NCBI GenBank assembly: GCA_003577105.1
Contig: QEUQ01000005.1
Location: 1-64,000, forward strand
Reading direction: 5' to 3'
DNA: 64,000 nt
Source of the DNA: Acidobacteriota bacterium
GTDB taxonomy: Bacteria > Actinomycetota > Acidimicrobiia > ATN3
Under the pieces are notes generated by a model. It was not told the DNA's origin. It did not search any database and worked only from the letters and a program-made list of their open reading frames with translations. Shown here in pieces: positions 1-7,966 of this stretch. The position numbers and the translations under genes were made by a program. Position 1 is the first letter of the stretch. Each line of letters opens with the position of its first letter.

Positions 1-1
1 G

Positions 2-91
2 TCCGGCTCTGCATCTGAGGGCCTCATCTTCACCTCGCCCTATGGGAAACGCTATGAGTGCGGGCCACTGGTATTCGCACAAGCCGGATAG
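2..91 (+). CDS. partial reading frame cut by the left edge, possible integrase C-terminus
   Basis: The window opens in a 29-codon frame that ends in TAG at 89-91. The residues include GLIFTSPYGKRY, which resembles the stretch between the catalytic arms of tyrosine integrases (LVF-x-S-x-x-G). The fragment is too short to assign, and the resemblance could be chance. The hairpin just downstream at 106-139 would suit the end of a plus-strand gene. Confidence 0.2.
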   Translation, partial: SGSASEGLIFTSPYGKRYECGPLVFAQAG

Positions 92-105
92 CTAAGGCCT
101 AGATA

Positions 106-139
106 CGCCAATGATTCCCCTTCTTGGGGGGACTTGGCG
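106..139. terminator. stem-loop after the left-edge frame
   Basis: CGCCAA (106-111) pairs with TTGGCG (134-139). An inner stem of four C residues (117-120) pairs with the G run from 126 around a TTCTT loop. There is no T-run on either strand, so a termination role is only a guess. The hairpin sits 15 bases after the partial frame. Confidence 0.3.
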
Positions 140-153
140 CGCGTCGGATTGGG

Positions 154-245
154 GGCGGCAATGGGCCGGCCGGCGGCAATGGGCCGGTCGCTGGCAATGG
201 GTCCTAGCCGGCGGCAATGGGTCCTAGCCGGCGGCAATGGGAGCC
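154..245. repeat. five imperfect tandem units of 16-20 bp
   Basis: The core GGCGGCAATGGG recurs at 154, 172, 190 (as GCTGGCAATGGG), 210 and 230. Units 1 and 2 end in CCGGYC, units 3 and 4 end in TCCTAGCC, and unit 5 is cut short at 245. Units abut without spacers, so this is a minisatellite and not a CRISPR array. It lies between the left-edge fragment and the end of the DUF2207 gene. No gene is visible in it. Confidence 0.75.
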
Positions 246-269
246 GAGTCGATGTGCCTGAGCTTGAGG

Positions 270-2030
270 CTAGTCGAAGCTGGCGCCTCCGCCTCCGCCG
301 AATCCTCCGCCTCCGCCGCCGCTGAAGCCACCTCCGCTCCCCGATGAACTGGGGGTGCCCGCTGTCTGCCAGTCGCCAACCCCTGAACTCATCCAGAGAA
401 GCGCAGCTGTGTTCGCCGGATACCAGTCGTTCTGACCTTCAACCGGGGGCCGGAGCTTCATGTACTCGACGACCGTGTCACCTTCGCCCAGCGGTATCGC
501 ATATGCAAGGTAGTGCTCCCAGACGATGACCGATGCGGGTGGGTGATCCGGAATTGTCGAGAAGTCATGGATGTACCGCTTGAACGCCTGCCACTTCTCA
601 TTTGTCTCTGCACCGAGTCTCGTTCGCCTTGACATCCCACCCGAAGCGACCGTGGTCACTCCTCCGGCAAAAGCCGTCGCTATCCACCATTTCGACGAAA
701 ATGCGATTCCGGCAATGACGCTCAGGATGATCATCAACATCCCCAAGATTCCGAGCCCCACAACTAGACAGCCACTTGCCTTGCGCTCGATCAGCCCCTT
801 CGAGTTGCCCAAGTTATCCACGTCGGACTGGAAGCCGCCCCAGAACTCTGTCCATACGGTCTGATTCGCCTTCAGCTCTTCCTTACGCGCGTTGAAGTCA
901 ACGGTGCCCGTGCCTGCCGGGAAGAGCCACACCAATGTGCGCATTTCGTGAGGTGCCAGCACCTCACCCGACTTGGCCCGCTCGGGAGTGGCCAAGAGGA
1001 TCACGTTTTCTTCGTCTCTGTTTGGAGGCTCTTGGATTCTCATGTACCGCCGGCGCGCGAGATCAACAATCGTTCCCGTCAGGTCAGTAGTGTCGATCGT
1101 GCCGAAGCGCGTCAGCCATCCCACCTCTGCTGGCGTTTCTCCTGTGGGTAATTCACGCTCGTAGATCGGTGGATTCTCGACCTTGTACTCGCGGCCGAAG
1201 CGCTGGAAAACAAGCCAGATGATCACGATGACTATGGCCGCGAGCGAGACCGGCATCACCTTCATGAGCGTTGCCTTGAGGCGATCGTTCTTAGCATTCG
1301 CCTCCCACTTCGACTTGATTGCCTCCACGGCTGAGACTGCGGTGCCGGAGACAGGAGGGATCCCTGACGGCGACGCCTGCGCGGTGAAGGGGAACGTCGC
1401 CTCGGCTACCGTGAAAGCGCTCAGCTTTCCGGACTTCATTTCGATCGACGAACCCCCGGCGGGCAGCGAGGTGAAAGTAGGACCGGTGCGCGAAAAGGCA
1501 GGGTCCTCAATTGTGCCGCCATCGGGTGTGACTACCTGCACCGAGAAGTCGTCGACGTTTAGCGGATTCGACTTGTCAAAGAAGGACCAGCTGAAGACGT
1601 AGCCATCGCTCGCAGGCCTCGCCGCGCCCTTGACCGTGTAATTGACGACAAAAGTGCGCCGCCCGGTCTTCGGGGGGTACATCCAATGGATCTCATTCTT
1701 CTCGCCCTTGAGCACGCTTGTTGCGGTGACGACCTTCTCCGGCTTGCCGCTCGTGATGTCATCCACGCCCTCGAACCGGTAGGTATTGCCGGGAGGCATG
1801 AACACCCAGCGCCTGCCGTTGCCGTTCTTCACCTTGTCGCTGTTGATGGAGTAGGTCTCCGCGAAATGAACTGTCAGTTCCTCGTCGATTTCAGCTCTGA
1901 TTGCAACTCTGGCATCAACATTGACGGCTGCCCCGCCGGACTTCTTGCCGGCGAAGATCAGCATTGCGCCAAATGCGATCGCCGTAAGAACAAGAACCGC
2001 AATCGACTTCTTGATGATTGTCTTGGTCAA
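270..2030 (-). CDS. DUF2207 family membrane protein
   Basis: This is a predicted membrane protein of 586 residues. It has an N-terminal hydrophobic segment (AVLVLTAIAFGAMLIFAG), a long extracytoplasmic region typical of DUF2207, a central transmembrane helix (LAAIVIVIIWLVF), and a further hydrophobic stretch of about two helices near residues 420-465. The C-terminus is an extreme Gly/Ser tail ending GGASFD, a common feature of this family whose purpose is unknown. I chose the TTG at 2030 because AAGGGG lies seven bases upstream. An ATG at 2069 would add 13 residues but has no good ribosome site. The gene is divergent from the SRAP gene, and the family's biochemical role is not established. 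Confidence 0.8.
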   Translation of the reverse strand: MTKTIIKKSIAVLVLTAIAFGAMLIFAGKKSGGAAVNVDARVAIRAEIDEELTVHFAETYSINSDKVKNGNGRRWVFMPPGNTYRFEGVDDITSGKPEKVVTATSVLKGEKNEIHWMYPPKTGRRTFVVNYTVKGAARPASDGYVFSWSFFDKSNPLNVDDFSVQVVTPDGGTIEDPAFSRTGPTFTSLPAGGSSIEMKSGKLSAFTVAEATFPFTAQASPSGIPPVSGTAVSAVEAIKSKWEANAKNDRLKATLMKVMPVSLAAIVIVIIWLVFQRFGREYKVENPPIYERELPTGETPAEVGWLTRFGTIDTTDLTGTIVDLARRRYMRIQEPPNRDEENVILLATPERAKSGEVLAPHEMRTLVWLFPAGTGTVDFNARKEELKANQTVWTEFWGGFQSDVDNLGNSKGLIERKASGCLVVGLGILGMLMIILSVIAGIAFSSKWWIATAFAGGVTTVASGGMSRRTRLGAETNEKWQAFKRYIHDFSTIPDHPPASVIVWEHYLAYAIPLGEGDTVVEYMKLRPPVEGQNDWYPANTAALLWMSSGVGDWQTAGTPSSSGSGGGFSGGGGGGFGGGGGASFD

Positions 2031-2145
2031 GACACATCCCCTTGATGGGTCCGAAAGAGGGCACGACATACGGTATCGGGGATGAGGCGACCGAGGTGGA
2101 ATACGCGCTGGAGCGCCCCGCCGGTCCAGGCGCTAGTCTCAATCC

Positions 2146-2799
2146 ATGTGCGGAAGGTTTGTATCGACTCAGGGCGGCAGGCAGTTGGCGGCTCAGTTCG
2201 GAGCCACACAGCTATCTGGAACCGATCTGCCGCCCAATTGGAATGTCGCACCAACTCAACAAGTCTTCGTCGTCAGACAGAGCGACTCCGAACGCGTCCT
2301 CGACGCAATGCGATGGGGATTTGTCCCCGCCTGGGCCAAGAGCCTGGACTCCGGCCCCGCGCCAATCAACGCCAGGGTCGAGACCGCCGAAGTCAAGCCG
2401 ATGTTCAAGGAAGCCGTTCAGGAGCGACGCTGTCTGATTCCTGCAGACGGCTTCTATGAATGGCAGAAGCGCGACAGGGGCCCTAAGCAGCCATATTTCA
2501 TAAGACGGTCAGACGGAGACCTCATTGCAATGGCCGGAATCTGGGGGACCTGGGGGGATATCCGTACTTGCGCAATTCTGACAACAGAGCCAAATACAGT
2601 CGTCGCGCCAATTCACAACAGAATGCCCGTCGTCATCTCGGAAGATGAATGGGCCGACTGGCTCGATCCAAACACGGACCTCAGTGAGGTGATGCGCCCG
2701 CGTTCCTGCGACCTGGTAGCAATCCCGGTGTCGACCCGAGTCAACAATCCCAAGGCGAACGGCGAATCACTGATCGAGGAATCCGCCGCCGCGCAATAG
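2146..2799 (+). CDS. SRAP family peptidase (YedK/HMCES-like, abasic-site shield)
   Basis: This 217-residue protein belongs to the SOS-response-associated peptidase family, which crosslinks to abasic sites in single-stranded DNA through the N-terminal cysteine. All the family marks are present: MCGRF with Cys2 (exposed after Met removal), NAR at 75-77, Glu105 in DGFYEW, and His157 in the PIHNRMP motif. The length is normal for a bacterial member. It starts at ATG 2146, divergent from the DUF2207 gene, and converges on the cupredoxin gene with a strong hairpin between them. It is probably a single-gene unit for replication-coupled DNA repair. No LexA box was identified. Confidence 0.93.
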   Translation: MCGRFVSTQGGRQLAAQFGATQLSGTDLPPNWNVAPTQQVFVVRQSDSERVLDAMRWGFVPAWAKSLDSGPAPINARVETAEVKPMFKEAVQERRCLIPADGFYEWQKRDRGPKQPYFIRRSDGDLIAMAGIWGTWGDIRTCAILTTEPNTVVAPIHNRMPVVISEDEWADWLDPNTDLSEVMRPRSCDLVAIPVSTRVNNPKANGESLIEESAAAQ

Positions 2800-2813
2800 G
2801 AGCTAGAACGCGA

Positions 2814-2843
2814 AAGAGCCGGCGCATTAGCACGCCGGCTCTT
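2814..2843. terminator. bidirectional hairpin between convergent genes
   Basis: AAGAGCCGGCG (2814-2824) and CGCCGGCTCTT (2833-2843) form a perfect 11-bp stem around an 8-base loop. It lies between the SRAP stop (2799) and the cupredoxin stop (2886), which converge, so it can serve both strands. There is no long U-tract. Confidence 0.65.
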
Positions 2844-2885
2844 CCTCGAACTCAACCCGGCTTCAAGCGCCGAGTGTGCTCGGAT

Positions 2886-3359
2886 TCAGGTCGCCTTGAT
2901 GTCGAGCTTCATGCCGAGCTGCTCATGGCCAGGGACCGTGCAGACGAACTCGTAGTCGCCTGCCGCGGGAAGCGTCATCGTGGTGGATGCGCTCTTTCCC
3001 GCGCCGAGGTCAGCCGTTGGGATCTTCGCAACAGCCTTTGACTCGTCGCGTTCACCCTTCTTGAAGACATGGAGGTTGTGCTCCATGACCCCTGCGTTGG
3101 TGGCTTCGATCTTGTATGCCTTGCCAGAGGCAAAGCTGGTCATCGGAGTATCAAACTTGTATTCCGTCAGCTTTACCTTGACTTCTTCGCCGCCAGAGCC
3201 ACCTGACTTGGCGGTCGATGCCGGCGAAGCGGCCTTTGTGTCATCGGTCTTCTTGTCGCCGCCGCCGCAGGCTCCGAGTAGAAGCATCGCAGCGGAAGCT
3301 AGAGCGACAAGGACGATCGCCAGTCGGCGGCCGCGCCCTCTGCTTGTCGCTGAATCCAT
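2886..3359 (-). CDS. cupredoxin-domain lipoprotein (plastocyanin/azurin-like)
   Basis: This is a secreted, lipid-anchored small blue-copper-type protein of 157 residues. An Arg-rich N-terminus and a hydrophobic signal end in the lipobox LGAC with Cys31. A Lys/Ser/Gly-rich linker follows (about 33-58). The single cupredoxin domain (about 59-155) has the complete type-1 copper set: His94 in MEHNLHV, then Cys140, His145 and Met150 in FVCTVPGHEQLGM. It should act as an extracytoplasmic electron carrier or copper-binding protein. The partner is unknown and no oxidase subunits are adjacent. The universal stress protein gene lies upstream on the same strand across a 109-base gap with a hairpin, so separate transcription is likely. 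Confidence 0.9.
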   Translation of the reverse strand: MDSATSRGRGRRLAIVLVALASAAMLLLGACGGGDKKTDDTKAASPASTAKSGGSGGEEVKVKLTEYKFDTPMTSFASGKAYKIEATNAGVMEHNLHVFKKGERDESKAVAKIPTADLGAGKSASTTMTLPAAGDYEFVCTVPGHEQLGMKLDIKAT

Positions 3360-3418
3360 ATCTCAACTCTCCAATTCATGTGAGAATTCGAACGAGTGAA
3401 ACCGCATCAATGGCGGCC

Positions 3419-3440
3419 TCGGGGTGTAAGCATCCCCCGA
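3419..3440 (-). terminator. hairpin downstream of the universal stress protein gene
   Basis: TCGGGG (3419-3424) pairs with CCCCGA within 3434-3440, leaving a short loop. It lies 29 bases beyond the stress-protein stop on the minus strand. No U-tract follows, so this is a weak call. Confidence 0.35.
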
Positions 3441-3468
3441 AACACCCCAAACTACAAAATCTGCTGAC

Positions 3469-3894
3469 TTACCGGACCACGAGAACCGGGCACGCGGCGT
3501 GACGCACAATGCGCTCAGAGGTGGATCCAAGGACGAAACGTTCGACAGCTCCCAGGCCCCGTGAACCAACGACAATCAGATCGGCTTCCTCGTCATCGGC
3601 CAACCCGATGATCGCATCAGCAGGATTGCCCTCCAGCTCGACCAACCTGCCCTCGATTCCAATGCGCTCGAGCACGCTCCCCGCACGATCATTGGCACTC
3701 TTCTTGGTCTCGTCCATCTGCCTCGATAGATCCAGCGGCGCGTACGGCGCGCCAATGTAGGCGGTCGCCGGCAAATGCCAAACGTGGGCCACAATCAACT
3801 CAGCGTTGTCGGCCTTGGCGATTTCGGCCGCAGTCTCGATTGCCTGAACCGCATTGTCAGAGCCGTCGTTGCCGACCACTACTCGCTTGAACAT
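3469..3894 (-). CDS. universal stress protein (UspA family)
   Basis: This is a single-domain Usp of 141 residues. The N-terminal strand MFKRVVVGNDGS and the C-terminal nucleotide loop GSRGLGAVERFVLGSTS (G-x2-G-x9-G-S) indicate an ATP-binding Usp. ATG 3894 is the start because GGAGGT lies just upstream. A longer frame to 3957 exists but has no such site. The gene is divergent from a CBS-domain gene and two genes from a DosR-like regulator. In Mycobacterium, Usp and CBS proteins are well-known DosR regulon members. A DosR-box-like palindrome lies in the shared upstream region. Confidence 0.92.
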   Translation of the reverse strand: MFKRVVVGNDGSDNAVQAIETAAEIAKADNAELIVAHVWHLPATAYIGAPYAPLDLSRQMDETKKSANDRAGSVLERIGIEGRLVELEGNPADAIIGLADDEEADLIVVGSRGLGAVERFVLGSTSERIVRHAACPVLVVR

Positions 3895-3973
3895 AGAGAC
3901 CTCCTCGAGCCGTGTGCCAAGACTACCGCCGTAAACACCCGATTGCCCTCGAATCATGCGGCTAACAGCAAGT

Positions 3974-3992
3974 CTGTGACTTTCGGCCCAAA
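3974..3992. promoter_or_regulatory. possible DosR-type operator between usp and the CBS gene
   Basis: The core GTGACTTTCGGCCC at 3976-3989 matches the DosR palindrome GGGAC-TWWA-GTCCC at 11 of 14 positions. It lies 82 bases upstream of the stress-protein start and 130 bases upstream of the CBS-protein start, so it could serve both. This was found by eye, and the match is imperfect. Confidence 0.3.
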
Positions 3993-4118
3993 ATTACCGT
4001 GACGCGCGGCCCTGAACATGGCACGGACAAATGGCAAATGATCAATGAGGTGGAAGTCGGCTGGACGCCTTCGAGTGCGGCTTCGCAGTAAAGGATCGTC
4101 GACGTACGGAGGTCGTGC

Positions 4119-4580
4119 GTGCTTGTTAGAAGTCTCATCAAGCGTCCTCCTGTCGGCATCAATCCAAATGCGACTCTTCGCGAAGCTGCTGCCGAAATGG
4201 GCGAAGAAGAGGTTGGGTGTCTGGCGATTTGGGCCGAGAGCCGTCCCCGCCGGGCCGTAGGGCTGGTTACAGAGCGGGACATCCTCGCCGCCGTCGCGGA
4301 CGGAGCAGACCCCGATGAGTCTCTCGTATGGGATCACATGACAGATGCGCCGACGGTCGTCGAGCCGACGGCGTCCGTCGGAGAAGCCGCTCGAATTATG
4401 GTCGAGGGAGGTTTCAGACACCTCCCGGTGGAGGACTCTGGCGAGACGGTCGCAATCATCTCTTTTAGGGATCTTCTATATGCGGCCCTCGAAGAATCAG
4501 CTGCTCAGGCTCGGATCGATTGGTACGACTACCTTGCCGGACAGCGGGACTCGGGAGCGCCGACTCACGACGGAGGCTGA
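4119..4580 (+). CDS. CBS-domain pair protein
   Basis: This stand-alone Bateman module has 153 residues and two CBS motifs. The first spans about 5-65 (LREAAAEMGEEEVGCLAIW, VGLVTERDIL). The second spans about 72-130 (VGEAARIMVEGGFRHLPV, AIISFRDLL). Such proteins bind adenine nucleotides and act as energy-state sensors. The nearest known analogue by size and context is the DosR-regulated hypoxic response protein of mycobacteria. The GTG start at 4119 follows GGAGG. The DosR-like regulator gene begins 56 bases downstream on the same strand. Confidence 0.88.
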   Translation: MLVRSLIKRPPVGINPNATLREAAAEMGEEEVGCLAIWAESRPRRAVGLVTERDILAAVADGADPDESLVWDHMTDAPTVVEPTASVGEAARIMVEGGFRHLPVEDSGETVAIISFRDLLYAALEESAAQARIDWYDYLAGQRDSGAPTHDGG

Positions 4581-4636
4581 GCCAAGGCCCCGCCGGTCGT
4601 AGAATTGCCGCCGTGCCCCAAAGAAGGACCCGGCCC

Positions 4637-5326
4637 ATGATTCGCATCCTGCTTGTTGACGACCACGAGGTCGTTCTCCGCGGGATCTCGTCGATGCTCG
4701 CTACTGAGGATGACTTTGAAGTAGTGGGTGAGGCGGGCACGGCAGATGAAGCAATCAGGCAGGCAGCCAAGCTTCGCCCCAATGTTGTCATCATGGATGT
4801 TCGGCTTCCCGACAAGAGCGGGATCGAAGCGTGCAGGCAGATTCGGGCTGACCAGCCGGAGACGCGAGTGCTCATGCTCACCAGCCACGCGGACGACGAT
4901 GCGCTGTTTGCCTCGATCATGGCCGGGGCCGACGGCTATGTCCTGAAACAAATCCGCGGCGGCGATCTGGTGGGGTCAATCCGCAAGATAGACGCTGGTG
5001 AATCTTTGCTTGACCCTTCGCTGACGAGCCGGATCATGCGGCGGTTGAGGGGAGAGGACAAGTCCGACGACGAGAAACTGCTTGAGATGCTTACCGGGCA
5101 GGAGAGGAAGATCCTGGCTCTCATTGCCGACGGCAAGACGAACCGCCAGATCGCCGAGGAGATCTTTCTCGCAGAGAAGACGGTCAAGAACTATGTTTCG
5201 AGCATGCTCTCGAAGCTGGGCATGGCCCGCCGGTCAGAGGCAGCCGCGTTCGCGGCTCGCATTGAAGCGGTCGATGCCGCTAGGGAGAGCTCCAACATCG
5301 AGCAAACTCCAGAGAACTGGCCGTGA
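4637..5326 (+). CDS. NarL-family response regulator, DevR/DosR-like
   Basis: This DNA-binding response regulator has 229 residues. The receiver domain (1-120) carries Asp8-Asp9, phospho-acceptor Asp54 (IMDVRLPD), Thr82 and Lys104. The LuxR-type HTH (about 150-215) reads LTGQERKIL...NRQIAEEIFLAEKTVKNYVSSMLSKLGM. The FLAEKTVKNYVS stretch and the GESLLD linker closely resemble mycobacterial DevR/DosR, the hypoxia and nitric oxide dormancy regulator. Translation starts at ATG 4637 with AAGGA upstream. The stop overlaps the crcB start (GTGA). No DosS/DosT-type sensor is in the window. The kinase at 32.8 kb is paired with its own regulator. Confidence 0.9.
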   Translation: MIRILLVDDHEVVLRGISSMLATEDDFEVVGEAGTADEAIRQAAKLRPNVVIMDVRLPDKSGIEACRQIRADQPETRVLMLTSHADDDALFASIMAGADGYVLKQIRGGDLVGSIRKIDAGESLLDPSLTSRIMRRLRGEDKSDDEKLLEMLTGQERKILALIADGKTNRQIAEEIFLAEKTVKNYVSSMLSKLGMARRSEAAAFAARIEAVDAARESSNIEQTPENWP

Positions 5327-5700
5327 TCAAACCGCTCCTGGCCGGGGCCGGCGGATTCATCGGAAGCTCCGCTCGCTACCTCATCGGCAATGCAGTAACT
5401 CGATTCGCAGCCTATCCCGCGTTTCCCCTAGCAACTACTGTTGTAAACATCGTTGGTTGCCTCGCCATTGGAATCCTGGGTGGGATCGCCGAGATTCGTG
5501 ACATCTTCAGTGAATCAGTCAGGGTCTTCTTGTTCATCGGAATCCTCGGTGGCTTCACGACGTTCTCGACCTTTGGCTATGAGTCATTTCAACTTGCCAG
5601 ACAAGATCGGTACGGACTCGCTCTGGCAAACATCGCAATTCAACTCATAGCAGGGCTTGCGGCGGTTTGGACGGGGTTCAAGATCGTGAAGGCAATTTGA
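5323..5700 (+). CDS. crcB: fluoride channel CrcB/Fluc
   Basis: This 125-residue four-helix membrane protein exports fluoride as a dual-topology dimer. Typical marks are GAGGFIGSSARYLIG near the N-terminus, the TTVVNIVGCLAIG helix with its conserved Asn, and GGFTTFSTFGYE with the Phe/Thr/Ser polar track. It is translationally coupled at both ends: the GTG start at 5323 overlaps the regulator stop, and its TGA overlaps the TTG of the ABC1 kinase gene. Being inside an operon, it has no fluoride riboswitch of its own. Confidence 0.93.
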   Translation: MIKPLLAGAGGFIGSSARYLIGNAVTRFAAYPAFPLATTVVNIVGCLAIGILGGIAEIRDIFSESVRVFLFIGILGGFTTFSTFGYESFQLARQDRYGLALANIAIQLIAGLAAVWTGFKIVKAI

Positions 5701-7073
5701 CGAATCGCGTTCGCCTCGCGTCGCGCATGGCAATTCGCTCGCTCAACGCCGGGGCGATGTTCAGCTTGATTCTCGTCAACTACCTCTTCTGGCTGGCGGC
5801 TCGCAAGGTTCTTGGCAAGGAGCGAACTCGCCGAATTGAGGGGGCAACTCATTCGCGCGGCGCGCGCATCTTGCACCGAGGAATTCTCAGGCTCGAAGGC
5901 GTATATATCAAGGTCGGCCAGTTCATCTCCATGATGACCGGGTTCCTCCCTGACGCCTACCTCGACGAGCTCGAGGGGATGCAGGACTCGGTCCCTCCCA
6001 GGCCATACGGGAGCATCCGAGCAAGGGTTGAAAGCGAACTGGGACTCAACCCTTTCACCGATTTCGCGCCCGAGCCGGTTGCCTCAGCCTCACTTGGGCA
6101 AGTCCATTTCGCCACCGTCGAAGGGACCCAGGTGGCCGTCAAGGTTCAGTATCCAGGGATCGAGCGAGTAGTGGCGACCGACCTCGCCATGATCAGGATT
6201 GTCGTACATGTGATCTCGTGGTTCCTCAGGGGAATGCATTACGAGCGGGTCTACGACGATCTCTCCGAGACGATCCGAAGTGAACTCGACTACTTGTCTG
6301 AAGGCGCCAACGCTGAGGCAATTGCCGCCAACTTCGTCGGTGACAATCACGTCGAGTTCCCAACGATCATCTGGAAGTACACCACATCGAAAGTTCTGAC
6401 CATGGAGCGGGAGACAGGGCTCAAGATCACTGATGTTGCCGCGATTCGGGAAGCTGAGATCGAACCGGTGGATGTGATCGAGAAGCTGGTTCAGAGCTAC
6501 TTCAAGCAGCTCTTGATCGACTCGCTCTATCACGCTGACCCCCACCCCGGGAACTTCTTCGTCAAGAAGGCACCAGATGGCAAGCCACTCATCGTCTTTC
6601 TCGACTTCGGCTCGGTAGTCAGATTCCCCCCGGAATTCCGCGAGGGTATGCGGACAGTCGTTTACGGATATATGAGCCGTGACGATTCCAAGGTAATTGA
6701 CGGCATGCGCCAGATGGGCTTTGCATCTGCCGGCGGCGACGAAGCCGTCTTCGAGCAGGCGGTACGGCACTACATGGACAAGCTTCTCCACTTTGCGCCG
6801 GCTGACTTCTCGCGGATCGACATATCGGATTTCGATCTGGTCAAGAACATGGACGAAATGCAGGTGTCATTTCGGGAGCTCACCCGCGCCTTTGAGGTCC
6901 CACGAAACTGGTTCTACGTCGAGCGGACGTTGGCTCTTCTGCTCGGCCTATGCGCCCGCCTCGATCCGACGGTCGATGCTTTCGTATACGGATTTCCCTA
7001 TGCCGTGCAGTTCGTTTTTGGGGGCGACGCGCACCTTGCGTCGATCTGGGGCCAGCAGGGCGTCAGAGAATAG
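5697..7073 (+). CDS. ABC1/UbiB (AarF) atypical kinase-like ATPase
   Basis: This is a member of the ABC1/ADCK/UbiB protein-kinase-like family, 458 residues. Family marks appear in order: the KxGQ motif in YIKVGQFISM, the Ala-rich loop ASASLGQVH, VAVKVQYPGI with the ATP-site Lys, HADPHPGN in the catalytic loop, and FLDFG as the DFG motif. The family acts in quinone or isoprenoid lipid metabolism as membrane-associated ATPases. I chose TTG 5697 because GAAGG precedes it and it overlaps the crcB stop. ATG 5727 is an alternative without a ribosome site. The 3' end overlaps the convergent propeller gene by 11 bases. Confidence 0.9.
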   Translation: MTNRVRLASRMAIRSLNAGAMFSLILVNYLFWLAARKVLGKERTRRIEGATHSRGARILHRGILRLEGVYIKVGQFISMMTGFLPDAYLDELEGMQDSVPPRPYGSIRARVESELGLNPFTDFAPEPVASASLGQVHFATVEGTQVAVKVQYPGIERVVATDLAMIRIVVHVISWFLRGMHYERVYDDLSETIRSELDYLSEGANAEAIAANFVGDNHVEFPTIIWKYTTSKVLTMERETGLKITDVAAIREAEIEPVDVIEKLVQSYFKQLLIDSLYHADPHPGNFFVKKAPDGKPLIVFLDFGSVVRFPPEFREGMRTVVYGYMSRDDSKVIDGMRQMGFASAGGDEAVFEQAVRHYMDKLLHFAPADFSRIDISDFDLVKNMDEMQVSFRELTRAFEVPRNWFYVERTLALLLGLCARLDPTVDAFVYGFPYAVQFVFGGDAHLASIWGQQGVRE

Positions 7074-7962
7074 CCACCGCGTTTATCGCCGGGAGGGCTG
7101 AAGCAACGGTGGCAAAGCTCTTGCCGGAATCGGTACTGACGAGGAACTCGCCAGCAGATGTTCCGGCGACTACCAGGTCACCGGAGGCCGCGAAGCCCTG
7201 GCGACCTATATTGCCCTCGAAGCCCTCGGAAACTTTCTCAAACGCCAGCGCTTCGCTTCGAAGCGATGCCCTGAAGATTGCGGCCTCAGGTCCGCCAGCC
7301 TCCCACATCGGAGGTGGCCCTGAAGCCGACGAGACCAGCACATGGCCTTCGGTGATAGCCAAACCCTGGGTGTATCCCCGGTCAATCCCGTCGGCTTCCC
7401 ATGTCCAGTTTTCACCGCTGTCGCGTGAACAGTGAAGGCCTCCGCCCGTAGCGGCAAAGAGAGTCTCGCCGGCGGCCGCCACAGCGTGCACGTCTTCGAA
7501 GAGGCCGTTGTTGACTGCTTTCCAGTTCAGGCCATCGTCGAGAGAGCCGGCGACGCCACCCACCTCAACTCCGACGATCAAGCGACCCGGCTCGGCGACG
7601 ATCGAGCAGAGATCGGGTGGGCCCCACGGCGAATGCCACTCGCCGTATCCATCGACGAGGGAGAGCGCCGTGAGTTCGGTCCAAGTGCCACTCGGCTCCC
7701 GTCGCAAAATCGCCGCAGGCTCTAGACCCGCGAACAGGAGATTGCCCAAAGAAGTCAGAGTCCAAATGGTCTGGCCGTCAAGTCCGGCCTCTTCCCACGA
7801 GTCTCCAGAGCCGATGAGCACACCGACGCCGTCAGCGGCGACGGCGATTCGATCCCCAACAGGGGCCACCGAACGAACCTTGGAATTCTCAAGTCCGGAT
7901 TCAGCGGTCTCGCCATCTTGCGTGACGACGAGAATTCCTGCGTCGGTAGCTAGTGCAAACAT
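7063..7962 (-). CDS. BNR/sortilin-like beta-propeller protein
   Basis: This 299-residue protein is built of repeated strand sets with BNR-type Asp boxes: SLDDGLNWKA, SRDSGENWTW and STDSGKSFAT (S-x-D-x-G-x-x-W/F). They point to a sialidase/Vps10-like propeller fold. No signal peptide is visible (it starts MFALATDAGILVV), so it is probably cytoplasmic. There are no catalytic residues to suggest a glycosidase, and the role is unknown. It starts 4 bases after the HAD hydrolase stop and is likely co-transcribed with it. Confidence 0.75.
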   Translation of the reverse strand: MFALATDAGILVVTQDGETAESGLENSKVRSVAPVGDRIAVAADGVGVLIGSGDSWEEAGLDGQTIWTLTSLGNLLFAGLEPAAILRREPSGTWTELTALSLVDGYGEWHSPWGPPDLCSIVAEPGRLIVGVEVGGVAGSLDDGLNWKAVNNGLFEDVHAVAAAGETLFAATGGGLHCSRDSGENWTWEADGIDRGYTQGLAITEGHVLVSSASGPPPMWEAGGPEAAIFRASLRSEALAFEKVSEGFEGNIGRQGFAASGDLVVAGTSAGEFLVSTDSGKSFATVASALPAINAVAIL

Positions 7963-7966
7963 CTCT

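Noticed and set aside
154-245. CRISPR array
   Set aside because: Units are 16-20 bp and abut without spacers, and there are no cas genes.
3954-4421. Minus-strand frames opposite the CBS gene
   Set aside because: They are Arg-rich shadows without domains or ribosome sites, while the plus strand encodes a clear CBS pair.
5200-5322. Fluoride riboswitch before crcB
   Set aside because: The crcB start overlaps the upstream coding sequence, leaving no leader.
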